Source of the DNA: Halobacillus yeomjeoni
GTDB lineage: Bacteria; Bacillota; Bacilli; Bacillales; Halobacillaceae
Direction: 5' to 3'
NCBI RefSeq assembly: GCF_020171525.1
Contig: NZ_JAIVAI010000001.1
Location: 1,178,001-1,242,000 of the forward strand
DNA length: 64,000 bases
A program made the translations under genes and the position numbers. Below, in pieces: positions 11,967-20,165 of the stretch (position 1 is its first letter; the number at the start of each line of letters is the position of its first letter). Below the pieces are notes generated by a model. That model worked only from the letters and a program-made list of their open reading frames with translations, had not been told where the DNA came from and made no database searches.

Positions 11967-12003
11967 ACCAAAAAACCCCGCTCCTCTGAGCGGGGTTTTT
12001 TTA
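11967..12003. terminator. Bidirectional terminator of rnjA and the pyruvate oxidase gene
   Basis: The stem AAAACCCCGCTC/GAGCGGGGTTTT has a 4-base loop and T runs on both strands, and lies between two converging genes. Confidence 0.9.
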
Positions 12004-12008
12004 TGGCT

Positions 12009-13730
12009 TCATGTCAATCGTTTCAATGCTTTTTTCATATCCGGCAAGTCCAGACCACCGGTTTCAAAGAAGTTCTTAACGATATACTTCGAATAATTGA
12101 CGGCAGATTGATAGTCGATATGACCCGGCAATGGTGCCTGGTCTTCAATCACTACGTCGATCAGTACCGGTTTATTGGATACGAAAGCCTGCTCCATCTT
12201 CGGCCCTAATTCTTCGAAACTTTCAATGCGATAACCTTCTCCTCCACATGCCTCTGCGAATTTAGCGAAATCGACCTCTCCCAAATCCGTTGCATAATTG
12301 AGATGTCCCATTTGTTCTTGTTCATATTTGATCATACCGATTTTACTGTTGTTCAACACGACCATTTTTATCGGAAGATCATATTTGACGGCTGTGACGA
12401 AATCATGCATGACCATGGAAAATCCCCCGTCACCTGCAACACCGATCACTTGTTTATCCGGATATGCTTTCTGCGCAGCCAAGGCGCCTGGAAGTCCACT
12501 CCCCATCGTTGCGAGCCAGCCGGAAATCAAATAGGATTGATCCACTAAAGATAGGAACCGGGATGTCCATACCGTAACGTTTCCTACATCAGCTGACACG
12601 ACTGCCCCAGGTTTCATATGCTTTTCCAATGCGTACATCACTTGAGGAGCATGAAGAGGATTACTTTCCAGGCGTTTTTCTTCCTGAATAGCGATATGCC
12701 AGTCCTTCATTTTTTCCTGATAATTTGTCAAATAAGACCTTGAATCAACGGGAATCACTGCTTCATTAAGTAATTCCAGCGTTTCTTTTGCATCTCCCGC
12801 AAGACCTGTGGTAATCGGATAATGTTTCCCTAAGTTTTCCGGTTTATTATCAATTTGAATGGCATTAACTTCGTCTGGTAAAAAATCACGGTAAGGGAAC
12901 TGAGTTCCGACCATGATGAGCAGGTCTGTTTCTTTCATGGCATGATAAGCGGGTTTGGTTCCGATCTGGCCATGCTGACCTAAACAGTAAGGATGATGAT
13001 CAGGAATGATTCCTTTAGCCAGCAGGCTGAGTATAATCGGTGCCTTGATCGTTTCAGCGAATTGCAGCAGTTCTTCCTTGGCGTGCTTTGCACCTTTCCC
13101 GGCAAGGATCAACGGTTTCTCCGCCTGTTCGATCAACTGTCTTGCTTCTTTGAGTCGATCACCTTTCGGGGTCATCTCTGGTACATAATAACCGCTGCTT
13201 GTCCGCCTTACATCTCCTTTTTGTTTTTCAGCAAAAAGGTCGTCAGGTACGATCAACACTGAAACCCCACGATGAGTATATGCCTCGCGAATGGCCTGGT
13301 CCATCAAATCAGGGAGCTGAGCTTCTGTCTCAGCACGCTGGTTGAAGACCGCTACATCATCAAACATCCGCTCCAAATTAATTTCCTGAAAAGCTCCTGT
13401 GCCGACTTCTTCACTATGCACTTGACCTACAAGGGCAAGTACCGGAGCCTTATCTGCTTTCGCGTCATACAGACCGTTCATCAAATGAATCGCTCCCGGA
13501 CCTGCGATGGACAAGCAGACTCCGATCTGCCCCGTCAATTTGGCGTGAGCCGCTGCCGCAAGTGCTCCGGTTTCTTCGTGGCGCACTTGGATGAATTCCA
13601 ACTCATCTTTCCTTTTTCTTATATCATCAATGAACTCATTGATTGAATCCCCGGGCATGCCGTAAATTTGACCTACCCCCTGATCAATCAATTGCTGAGC
13701 CAATACTTCTCCTGTTCGTTTGTTAAACAT
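12009..13730 (-). CDS. Pyruvate oxidase-type ThDP enzyme
   Basis: The 573-residue product belongs to the thiamine-diphosphate family that includes pyruvate oxidase (PoxB, CidC, YdaP) and acetolactate synthase. The catalytic Glu sits in RHEETGALAAAAHAK near residue 52. The cofactor motif is GDGGFSM with NN about 25 residues later, near 430-460. The length and the order of the domains fit the FAD-containing pyruvate oxidases that turn pyruvate into acetate and CO2. The internal ATG is used because GGGTGAG lies upstream; the earlier ATG has no site. YdaP is the likely Bacillus relative. Confidence 0.88.
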   Translation of the reverse strand: MFNKRTGEVLAQQLIDQGVGQIYGMPGDSINEFIDDIRKRKDELEFIQVRHEETGALAAAAHAKLTGQIGVCLSIAGPGAIHLMNGLYDAKADKAPVLALVGQVHSEEVGTGAFQEINLERMFDDVAVFNQRAETEAQLPDLMDQAIREAYTHRGVSVLIVPDDLFAEKQKGDVRRTSSGYYVPEMTPKGDRLKEARQLIEQAEKPLILAGKGAKHAKEELLQFAETIKAPIILSLLAKGIIPDHHPYCLGQHGQIGTKPAYHAMKETDLLIMVGTQFPYRDFLPDEVNAIQIDNKPENLGKHYPITTGLAGDAKETLELLNEAVIPVDSRSYLTNYQEKMKDWHIAIQEEKRLESNPLHAPQVMYALEKHMKPGAVVSADVGNVTVWTSRFLSLVDQSYLISGWLATMGSGLPGALAAQKAYPDKQVIGVAGDGGFSMVMHDFVTAVKYDLPIKMVVLNNSKIGMIKYEQEQMGHLNYATDLGEVDFAKFAEACGGEGYRIESFEELGPKMEQAFVSNKPVLIDVVIEDQAPLPGHIDYQSAVNYSKYIVKNFFETGGLDLPDMKKALKRLT

Positions 13731-13857
13731 ACTCTCACCCTTTCCAAAAACCATAAGTAAAATCGTCTATAACTTTCTTTATATCCGATGTGCATGTAAA
13801 ATAAACCCTGCAATGGAACGACGCAGGATTCAAGGATCAAGAAAGCAGGTGTTATGG

Positions 13858-14748
13858 ATGCATTTGAATAAAAAAGGAGAATGGATGGAGTTGACGGTCC
13901 CCTCCAATTGGGCCGGACAAACGATCGAACATACATTAAAAACAGATTTGCTTATTCCGAAAAAATTACTTCATCACCTACGAATGAATAAAGGAGTCAA
14001 AATCAATAATGAGGAGTCCTCCTGGTCTTATGAACTGAGAAAAGCAGATGTTCTTCAGATTCAACTTTTCATTCCTGAAGAGCTGGGGACTCCGCCGTCC
14101 TTTATGGACTTGAACGTGTTATTCGAAGACGATCACGTGCTGGTCGTGGACAAACCGACGGGTATGAACGTCCACCCCAACGACCCTGGTCAAAAGGATA
14201 CACTTGCTAACGGCGTAGCTTTCCATTTTCAAAGCCAGGGACTGGAAGCGAAGGTCCGTCACATCCACCGATTGGATAAAGACACTACAGGCGCTGTCAT
14301 CTTTGCAAAGAATCCTCTTGCTGTCGCAACTTTGGACCGTCTGTTGGAACAGCGGCGGATCAAGAGAACCTACACCGCACTCGTTCATGGAAAAATGAAA
14401 AAGAAAAAAGGGAAAATTGATGAGCCGATCGGGAAAGACAGGCACCATGGAACACGGCGCAGAGTCTCTCCACGCGGACAAAAAGCTGTCACGAACTACG
14501 AAGTGATTCATTATGACCCGGCAAGAGATTTAACCATGGTGGAGCTTCAACTCGAGACAGGCCGGACACACCAAATCCGCGTCCATATGAGTCACATCGG
14601 ACATCCCTTATATGGTGATGTTTTATATGGGGGAAGTAAGAAAGGAAATCGCGTGGCTCTGCACGCATTCAAAGTAGAATTCCCCCACCCCATTACGGGC
14701 GAACGAATCAAATGCGAAGCTCCACTGCCTGAGGGGTTTGGTCTGTAA
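13858..14748 (+). CDS. RluA-family pseudouridine synthase
   Basis: The 296-residue product has the catalytic block HRLDKDTTG near residue 140, with the essential Asp, and the later ETGRTHQIRVHM and HPLYGD blocks of the RluA/RluD family. A weak S4-like N-terminal segment precedes the catalytic domain. It modifies uridines in rRNA or tRNA; the exact site cannot be read from sequence. It resembles B. subtilis YhcT or YjbO. The start is chosen for AGGTG 6 bases upstream; a much longer in-frame extension overlaps the divergent gene and lacks a site. Confidence 0.9.
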   Translation: MHLNKKGEWMELTVPSNWAGQTIEHTLKTDLLIPKKLLHHLRMNKGVKINNEESSWSYELRKADVLQIQLFIPEELGTPPSFMDLNVLFEDDHVLVVDKPTGMNVHPNDPGQKDTLANGVAFHFQSQGLEAKVRHIHRLDKDTTGAVIFAKNPLAVATLDRLLEQRRIKRTYTALVHGKMKKKKGKIDEPIGKDRHHGTRRRVSPRGQKAVTNYEVIHYDPARDLTMVELQLETGRTHQIRVHMSHIGHPLYGDVLYGGSKKGNRVALHAFKVEFPHPITGERIKCEAPLPEGFGL

Positions 14749-14767
14749 AAGCTTTTTCGCTGATATC

Positions 14768-14800
14768 CAAAAAAAAGAGTGGGCGGACGCCCACTCTTTA
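14768..14800 (-). terminator. Terminator of ktrC
   Basis: The stem AAAGAGTGGGC/GCCCACTCTTT overlaps the ktrC stop and continues on the minus strand into eight T. Confidence 0.85.
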
Positions 14801-15463
14801 ATCTTCCACTACTAAATTTTTCTCAAAACGACTAATATCATTATCAGCACCAATTACAATCAGAATGTCGCTCTCGCGAATCTCTTCTGTCGCCATCGGT
14901 GAAACGATGACTTCTTTTCCTCGCTTGATGGCTACGACATTACACCCATACTCTGCACGTATGTCGAGGTCGACCAGCGTACGGCCGCTCATCTTGCTTC
15001 CGGCTTTCACCTCTACAACACTATGGTCATCAGATAGCTCAATGTAATCGAGAATGTTGTTCGATATGATATTGTGAGCGATTCGTTTCCCCATATCTCG
15101 TTCAGGGTGTACGACGTGATCCGCTCCGATCTTATTCAATATCTTCTCATGGTAGTCATTTTGGGCTTTGACCGTAATGGTTTTGATGCCCATTTCTTTT
15201 AACATCAAAGTAGTCAGCATGCTCGCCTGAATGTTATCACCGATTGCAACGATAACGTGGTCAATGTTTGTAAAGCCTAACTCTTTCAAAACATTTTCAT
15301 CTGTCGAGTCGGCAATGACGGCATGTCCAGCGATATCCCGATATTCATTCACTTTATCTTCATCAAGGTCAAGAGCCAGGACTTCCATGCCTTCACGGCT
15401 CAATTCACGGCAGATACTGCCGCCGAAGCGCCCAAGGCCTATGACTGCGAATTCTTTTTTCAT
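14798..15463 (-). CDS. ktrC: Ktr potassium uptake regulatory subunit (RCK)
   Basis: The 221-residue cytosolic subunit gates the membrane channel of Ktr. An N-terminal RCK Rossmann domain carries GLGRFGG near residue 9 and an acidic residue at the end of the second strand. The C-terminal RCK_C domain, about 135-221, is the place where c-di-AMP binds in this family. It lies near rnjA as in B. subtilis (ykqB). The partner membrane subunit KtrD is encoded about 38 kb away in this window. Confidence 0.93.
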   Translation of the reverse strand: MKKEFAVIGLGRFGGSICRELSREGMEVLALDLDEDKVNEYRDIAGHAVIADSTDENVLKELGFTNIDHVIVAIGDNIQASMLTTLMLKEMGIKTITVKAQNDYHEKILNKIGADHVVHPERDMGKRIAHNIISNNILDYIELSDDHSVVEVKAGSKMSGRTLVDLDIRAEYGCNVVAIKRGKEVIVSPMATEEIRESDILIVIGADNDISRFEKNLVVED

Positions 15464-15615
15464 GACATGTCCCCCATCTTCTCTAACAAAATCTACCGTT
15501 ATTCTACCATAGAATGGCTTTTAAAGCATAAACGAAAATGCATCGTGGATTAATTCCTAACCAACCTTTTTTCATGGAGTAGAATAGACCACCTCATCTT
15601 CTCTATATACAACTA

Positions 15616-15660
15616 AACACCCCGGAAGTTATATTTTGACTCTAACATCCGGGGTGCACT
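15616..15660 (-). terminator. Probable terminator of cydAB
   Basis: The CACCCCGGA/TCCGGGGTG stem has an inner GTTA/TAAC pairing and a weak T-rich tail (TTTAGTTGT) on the minus strand. Confidence 0.65.
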
Positions 15661-15672
15661 GCCTAGCCTGCT

Positions 15673-16686
15673 CTACTTTTTACCTTTTACATAATCGGCG
15701 TCGAATAAGAACATTCTCATTAAAAGAATGAGAGACGGAATAAGCAGGAACAGTCCTGCGATAAATGCGATGATCAACGAGATCGCCATGGTTTCGTTTG
15801 TCACTCCACTGCTCAACGTCACAAATGGACGAAGCAGATACGGCAGGTGTGAAGCCCCATAACCGAAGAAAGCGAACAAGAATTGGAACATGACTGCGAT
15901 AAAAGCCCAGCCATAATATTTTCCGATATAGATCAAGAATACGGCAATGAGGAAAAAGCCGACGGATATTCCGAATACCCACCAAAGTTCGATCGCACGC
16001 TGATAGTGTTCAAGATTCTGCTGACTCAACGCGATGAATGTCGTCAAGCTGGCGATGATCGTCGGTGAACTCCAGAACAGCGCATATTTTCTCACAAGCT
16101 CGAGGGCAGGTTTGTCCCCTGCACGGTTCGCATAGTAAGTTAAAAACATGGAACTGATATATAATACAGATACGACGGCTAGAAAGACCACACTCCATGA
16201 ATACGGACTCGTTAATAGTTTTCCGTATAAAAGCTGGACGCCGTTGGCGGTCTCTTCAATGAACCCACCTTCAGAAATGGTCAACGCGGTTGAAAGGGAC
16301 GCTGGGATAAGGAGTCCGGTCGCCCCGTATAAGAACATATACAAATGATTGTCTTTAGATCCGTAGTTTTCAAAAGCATAAAACGATCCCCGAATCGCTA
16401 ACAGTACGATGGCGATACTTCCAGGCACAAGCAAGGACTGTCCAAAGTAATAAGCCATGTCCGGAAAGAATCCGACGAGTCCTACGAAGAAGAAGACGAA
16501 AAAGACGTTCGTCACTTCCCACACAGGTGATAGATACCTTGAAATCAACTGGTTGATGATATGATCTTTTTTGGTCAGTTTCGCATAATAGGCGAAAAAG
16601 CCTGCCCCGAAGTCAATCGAGGCAACAATCAAGTATCCATATAGGAAAATCCATAAAACTGTAATTCCAATTAACTCATAATTCAT
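15673..16686 (-). CDS. cydB: Cytochrome bd oxidase subunit II
   Basis: The 337-residue membrane protein has about eight or nine hydrophobic segments and an early GAGFFAYY block typical of the CydB family. With CydA it forms a high-affinity quinol oxidase in the plasma membrane. It starts two bases after the cydA stop with GGAGGAT upstream. B. subtilis has two such pairs (CydAB and YthAB); sequence alone does not let me choose. Confidence 0.93.
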   Translation of the reverse strand: MNYELIGITVLWIFLYGYLIVASIDFGAGFFAYYAKLTKKDHIINQLISRYLSPVWEVTNVFFVFFFVGLVGFFPDMAYYFGQSLLVPGSIAIVLLAIRGSFYAFENYGSKDNHLYMFLYGATGLLIPASLSTALTISEGGFIEETANGVQLLYGKLLTSPYSWSVVFLAVVSVLYISSMFLTYYANRAGDKPALELVRKYALFWSSPTIIASLTTFIALSQQNLEHYQRAIELWWVFGISVGFFLIAVFLIYIGKYYGWAFIAVMFQFLFAFFGYGASHLPYLLRPFVTLSSGVTNETMAISLIIAFIAGLFLLIPSLILLMRMFLFDADYVKGKK

Positions 16687-16688
16687 GA

Positions 16689-18044
16689 TCAGTCATCCTC
16701 CTTCGTCGCTGCTACTTGAGGATAACGGCTTTCGAGCTCAAGCTCTGCCGGGTTGTTTTTGAACATTTTTCTCAAGACCGTTATACAACCGATGGCAAGG
16801 ACCGTGTACAGAGCGATGAACAGGACGAACATCCAGTCCACGTGCGGTGACGTGGTGGCACCCTCAGAGACTTTCATGTAGCCTCTCAAGATCCACGGCT
16901 GACGTCCAACCTCAGCAAAGATCCAGCCGAATTCGATGGCTAACATGGAAAGCGGTCCGATCGATGCAATCCCCCATAACAACAGAGGGTTGTATTCGTT
17001 CCACTTTTTTACTTTCCAGAAAACTAAATAAAGGAATGTGATTCCCAATGTGAAGAATCCGATCCCGACCATCAAGTCGAACATGTAGTGAATCCATAAT
17101 GGCGGACGTTCCTCTTCAGGAGTCTCTTCAAGACCAGTCACTTCAGCATTGAAGTCTCCATGAGCCAGGAAGCTCAATGCCTTCGGTATCCTGATGGCAT
17201 TCTGAACTTCATTGTTTTCGTTGATGGTGCCGAACAGAATCAAATCGGCACCTTCTTCTGTTTCAAAGTGCCACTCCCCTGCTGCCAGTTTTTCCGGCTG
17301 ATGTTCAGCAAGGAATTTCGCTGACAGGTCACCAGCAAGAGCAGTCATGATGGAAAATATGAACGTGGCGACGACCGTCAATTTAAGGGCTTTTTTATGA
17401 TACTTCGAACCTTTTTTCATCAGTATGATAAACGCTGTGATCGTTGCCAGAATAGCCGCTGATGTCATATAAGATGATGAAATGACGTGGAACACTTTTG
17501 TTGGTGTCGCCGGGTTGAACATCGCTGCCAAAGGCTCGATGGATGTTATGACACGACCTTCCAAGTCAAACCCTTGCGGCGTATTCATGAATGCGTTGAC
17601 GGTTGTGATGAAAAAAGCTGACATCGTCGATCCAATGATGACCGGCAGGGATAGCAGCCAGTGGAAAATCGGATTTTTAAACCGATCCCACGTGTATAAA
17701 TAAACGCCAAGGAAAATCGCTTCAAAGAAAAATGCGAATGTCTCCAGGAATAACGGAAGACTGATCACATTTCCTGCGATTTGCATGAAGCTCGGCCACA
17801 ACAATGAAAGCTGCAGACCGATGGCCGTACCTGTTACGACCCCTACGGCTACCGTGATTGTGAAACCACGGGTCCAACGGCGTGCTAATAACGTATAGTG
17901 AGGATCTTTCTTCTTGATCCCGATAAACTCCGCAATGGAGATCATGACAGGGACACCGACCCCTATCGTGGCAAAAATGATATGAAACGCCAATGTCAAT
18001 GAAGTGAGCATTCGACTCATTACGACGCTATCATATTCGAACAT
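16689..18044 (-). CDS. cydA: Cytochrome bd oxidase subunit I
   Basis: The 451-residue haem-binding subunit shows the usual ligands: His near residue 21 (LAFHIIFA), and Met and His in the central helices. The quinol-binding Q-loop is of the short type and contains the GRQPW block near 385. Upstream lie a Rex-like operator and a cre-like site, which is how B. subtilis cydABCD is controlled. The cydCD assembly genes are not next to it; the following ABC pair looks like YfiBC instead. Confidence 0.95.
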   Translation of the reverse strand: MFEYDSVVMSRMLTSLTLAFHIIFATIGVGVPVMISIAEFIGIKKKDPHYTLLARRWTRGFTITVAVGVVTGTAIGLQLSLLWPSFMQIAGNVISLPLFLETFAFFFEAIFLGVYLYTWDRFKNPIFHWLLSLPVIIGSTMSAFFITTVNAFMNTPQGFDLEGRVITSIEPLAAMFNPATPTKVFHVISSSYMTSAAILATITAFIILMKKGSKYHKKALKLTVVATFIFSIMTALAGDLSAKFLAEHQPEKLAAGEWHFETEEGADLILFGTINENNEVQNAIRIPKALSFLAHGDFNAEVTGLEETPEEERPPLWIHYMFDLMVGIGFFTLGITFLYLVFWKVKKWNEYNPLLLWGIASIGPLSMLAIEFGWIFAEVGRQPWILRGYMKVSEGATTSPHVDWMFVLFIALYTVLAIGCITVLRKMFKNNPAELELESRYPQVAATKEDD

Positions 18045-18107
18045 AGTATATCCCCCTCAAAACTTTCAATCTTGTCAATAAAAACTATCTACATTCAGTA
18101 TAAACGT

Positions 18108-18121
18108 TGAAAACGTTTCAC
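18108..18121 (-). promoter_or_regulatory. cre-like CcpA site upstream of cydA
   Basis: TGAAAACGTTTCAC matches the catabolite-responsive element consensus TGWAARCGYTWNCW with one mismatch. It lies about 65 bases before the cydA start. Confidence 0.5.
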
Positions 18122-18122
18122 G

Positions 18123-18143
18123 AATCGTCGGTTGTTGACGATT
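18123..18143. repeat. 7-bp inverted repeat in the cydA upstream region
   Basis: AATCGTC and GACGATT face each other across 7 bases, between the cre-like and Rex-like sites. It could be an operator half or a short RNA stem; no known binding protein is assigned. Confidence 0.4.
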
Positions 18144-18161
18144 TTGTGACAAACTTCACAA
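18144..18161 (-). promoter_or_regulatory. Rex-like operator upstream of cydA
   Basis: TTGTGACAAACTTCACAA is a near-palindrome matching the Rex consensus TTGTGAAN4TTCACAA in both half-sites with one change. Rex is a NADH/NAD+ sensor that represses cyd genes in Bacillus and relatives. The site lies 100 bases before the cydA start. Confidence 0.72.
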
Positions 18162-18275
18162 ACTATCAAATTTAAACTTATAGTAACCCAAACCTCTGAT
18201 GATGTCTACGATTCTGCCTGTCTCACTACAAGCCCATTCCCTTTTATGACACTCTTTTAACACGGAAAATGCAAC

Positions 18276-18312
18276 AAAAAAGTGACACCTGCATCCAGGT
18301 GTCACTTTTTGT
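18276..18312 (-). terminator. Terminator of the yfiB-yfiC operon
   Basis: A perfect AAAAAGTGACACCTG/CAGGTGTCACTTTTT stem with a 4-base loop lies just past the yfiC stop. Confidence 0.9.
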
Positions 18313-18316
18313 ACAT

Positions 18317-20149
18317 TTACATCGCATCCAGCATTTGAAATTGTGCTTTCACTAATTCAAAATACTCGCCTTTTTGGTCCATCAATTCTTCATGAGAACC
18401 ATTTTCGAGGATACGCCCATTTTCTAAAACAAATATATTGTCTGCTTCTCGAATCGTAGAAAGGCGGTGAGCGATGATAATCGCTGTCCGGCCTTTCAAC
18501 AATTTTCGCAGCGCCGTTTGGATCTTCACTTCTGTTTCCGTATCGATACTTGCTGTCGCTTCATCAAGTATGAGAATACGAGGGTCTGCAAGAAGGGCCC
18601 TGGCGAACGAAAGCAGCTGTCTCTCACCAGCAGATAGAATATTTCCTCTTTCTTCTACCTCCGTTTCATACCCGTTCTTCAACCGCTGAATGAAGTCATC
18701 GGCACCTACCACTTTAGCCGCTTCAATCACTTCTTCATCACTCGCTCCTGGACGCCCGAAGCGGATGTTTTCTAAGATCGTTCCGGAAAAAATGAACGTA
18801 TCTTGGAGAACGACACTGATCTGCTGCCTAACGCTGTCAATAGTGGCGTCTCGCAAATCGACTCCATCAATTTTGACAGCTCCTTTGGTAGGGTCATAGA
18901 ATCGGCTGATCAAGTTGGCAATGGTAGACTTACCTGAACCGGTGTGACCGACTAAAGCTACAGTCTGACCTTGTTTCATTTCCAAGTTGATATCATGCAG
19001 GGCGATCCGTTTTTCATCGTAAGCAAATTGAACGTGATCGAATTCGATATGACCTTTCATATCCTTGAAATTCTTCGCGTCTTCTTTTTCTTCGACATTC
19101 GGTTTCTCATCGAGGAATTCAAAAATACGTTCAGAAGCCGCCATAGCCATCAACAACTGATTATACATCATCCCAAGCCTTGAAATCGGCTCCCAGAACA
19201 TTCCAAGGAAGAAAGCGAAAGAAACGAACGTACCGATTTGGATCTCTCCCTGCAAAATAAGGAAAGCACCGTAAGATATTAAAATGACGGTTCCGACCGC
19301 ATTGCTCATTTCTACGAATGGACGGAACATCGCACTTTTTCTTGTTGCTGTTTTCCAGGATTCGAAGTTATCGGTATTCACACCATCGAAGTATTCGGTA
19401 TTTTCTTTTTCCTGTGAAAACGACTGGGTGATGCGTACACCTTGAATACTCTCATTCAAGTGAGAATTCAAGCGGGACTGCTGAATCCTTACATCCTGCC
19501 AGGAACGTCTTATATTCTTTCTTAATTTTGTAGAAATATAGAACATGATCGGCATGATGACCAGAATTGCAAGAGCAAGTTTCGGACTAAGGACGAAAAG
19601 AATTGCAATGATCCCTGTCAGCATGACGATATCCATCAATAGATTGATGATTCCGTTTGTAAAGAGTTCCTGTAACGAATTGATGTCATTCATGATCCGA
19701 ACTAAGATGGAACCCGCAGATCTTGAGTCGAAAAACCTGTGAGACAAACGCTGTACATGTGAAAATAAGTGCTGACGCAGATCGTAAATGACATTCTGCC
19801 CTAAAGTGTTGACATATTTGATACGCAGCGAATTACCGATATAGCTGATCAAATATAAAACACCGATCACTACGACGAGCTTCACAAGCATTGGCGTATC
19901 TTTATTGGCAATCGCTGAATCAATCGCCACTTTACCAATCAGGACAGGAACTACCAGCCGGATGATCGTCGAAACCAGCATGGCGATAATTGAAATGGGC
20001 AGAAGTGACTTGGTGTAAGGCTTGATGTAGGTCAACAACCGCCACATCTGGGACCAGTTAAACGATTTTTCTACTGCTTGATCCTGTGAATATTTGAATC
20101 GATTCAAGTGTTTGTTCGTAGACGGTTCGTGTTTCGGTTTACGAGCCAA
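18317..20149 (-). CDS. yfiC: ABC exporter half-transporter, YfiC type
   Basis: The 610-residue protein has a six-helix type IV exporter membrane domain (about 40-340) followed by an ATPase domain with Walker A GHTGSGKST. Walker B has the normal catalytic Glu (ILDEATASID), but the signature is LSAGE rather than LSGGQ. In the partner YfiB the pattern is reversed, so the two should form a heterodimer with one competent and one degenerate ATP site. The TTG start follows GGGGGGAG. Such pairs export drugs or lipophilic compounds; the substrate is unknown. Confidence 0.88.
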   Translation of the reverse strand: MARKPKHEPSTNKHLNRFKYSQDQAVEKSFNWSQMWRLLTYIKPYTKSLLPISIIAMLVSTIIRLVVPVLIGKVAIDSAIANKDTPMLVKLVVVIGVLYLISYIGNSLRIKYVNTLGQNVIYDLRQHLFSHVQRLSHRFFDSRSAGSILVRIMNDINSLQELFTNGIINLLMDIVMLTGIIAILFVLSPKLALAILVIMPIMFYISTKLRKNIRRSWQDVRIQQSRLNSHLNESIQGVRITQSFSQEKENTEYFDGVNTDNFESWKTATRKSAMFRPFVEMSNAVGTVILISYGAFLILQGEIQIGTFVSFAFFLGMFWEPISRLGMMYNQLLMAMAASERIFEFLDEKPNVEEKEDAKNFKDMKGHIEFDHVQFAYDEKRIALHDINLEMKQGQTVALVGHTGSGKSTIANLISRFYDPTKGAVKIDGVDLRDATIDSVRQQISVVLQDTFIFSGTILENIRFGRPGASDEEVIEAAKVVGADDFIQRLKNGYETEVEERGNILSAGERQLLSFARALLADPRILILDEATASIDTETEVKIQTALRKLLKGRTAIIIAHRLSTIREADNIFVLENGRILENGSHEELMDQKGEYFELVKAQFQMLDAM

Positions 20150-20165
20150 TGATCTCCCCCCTTTA

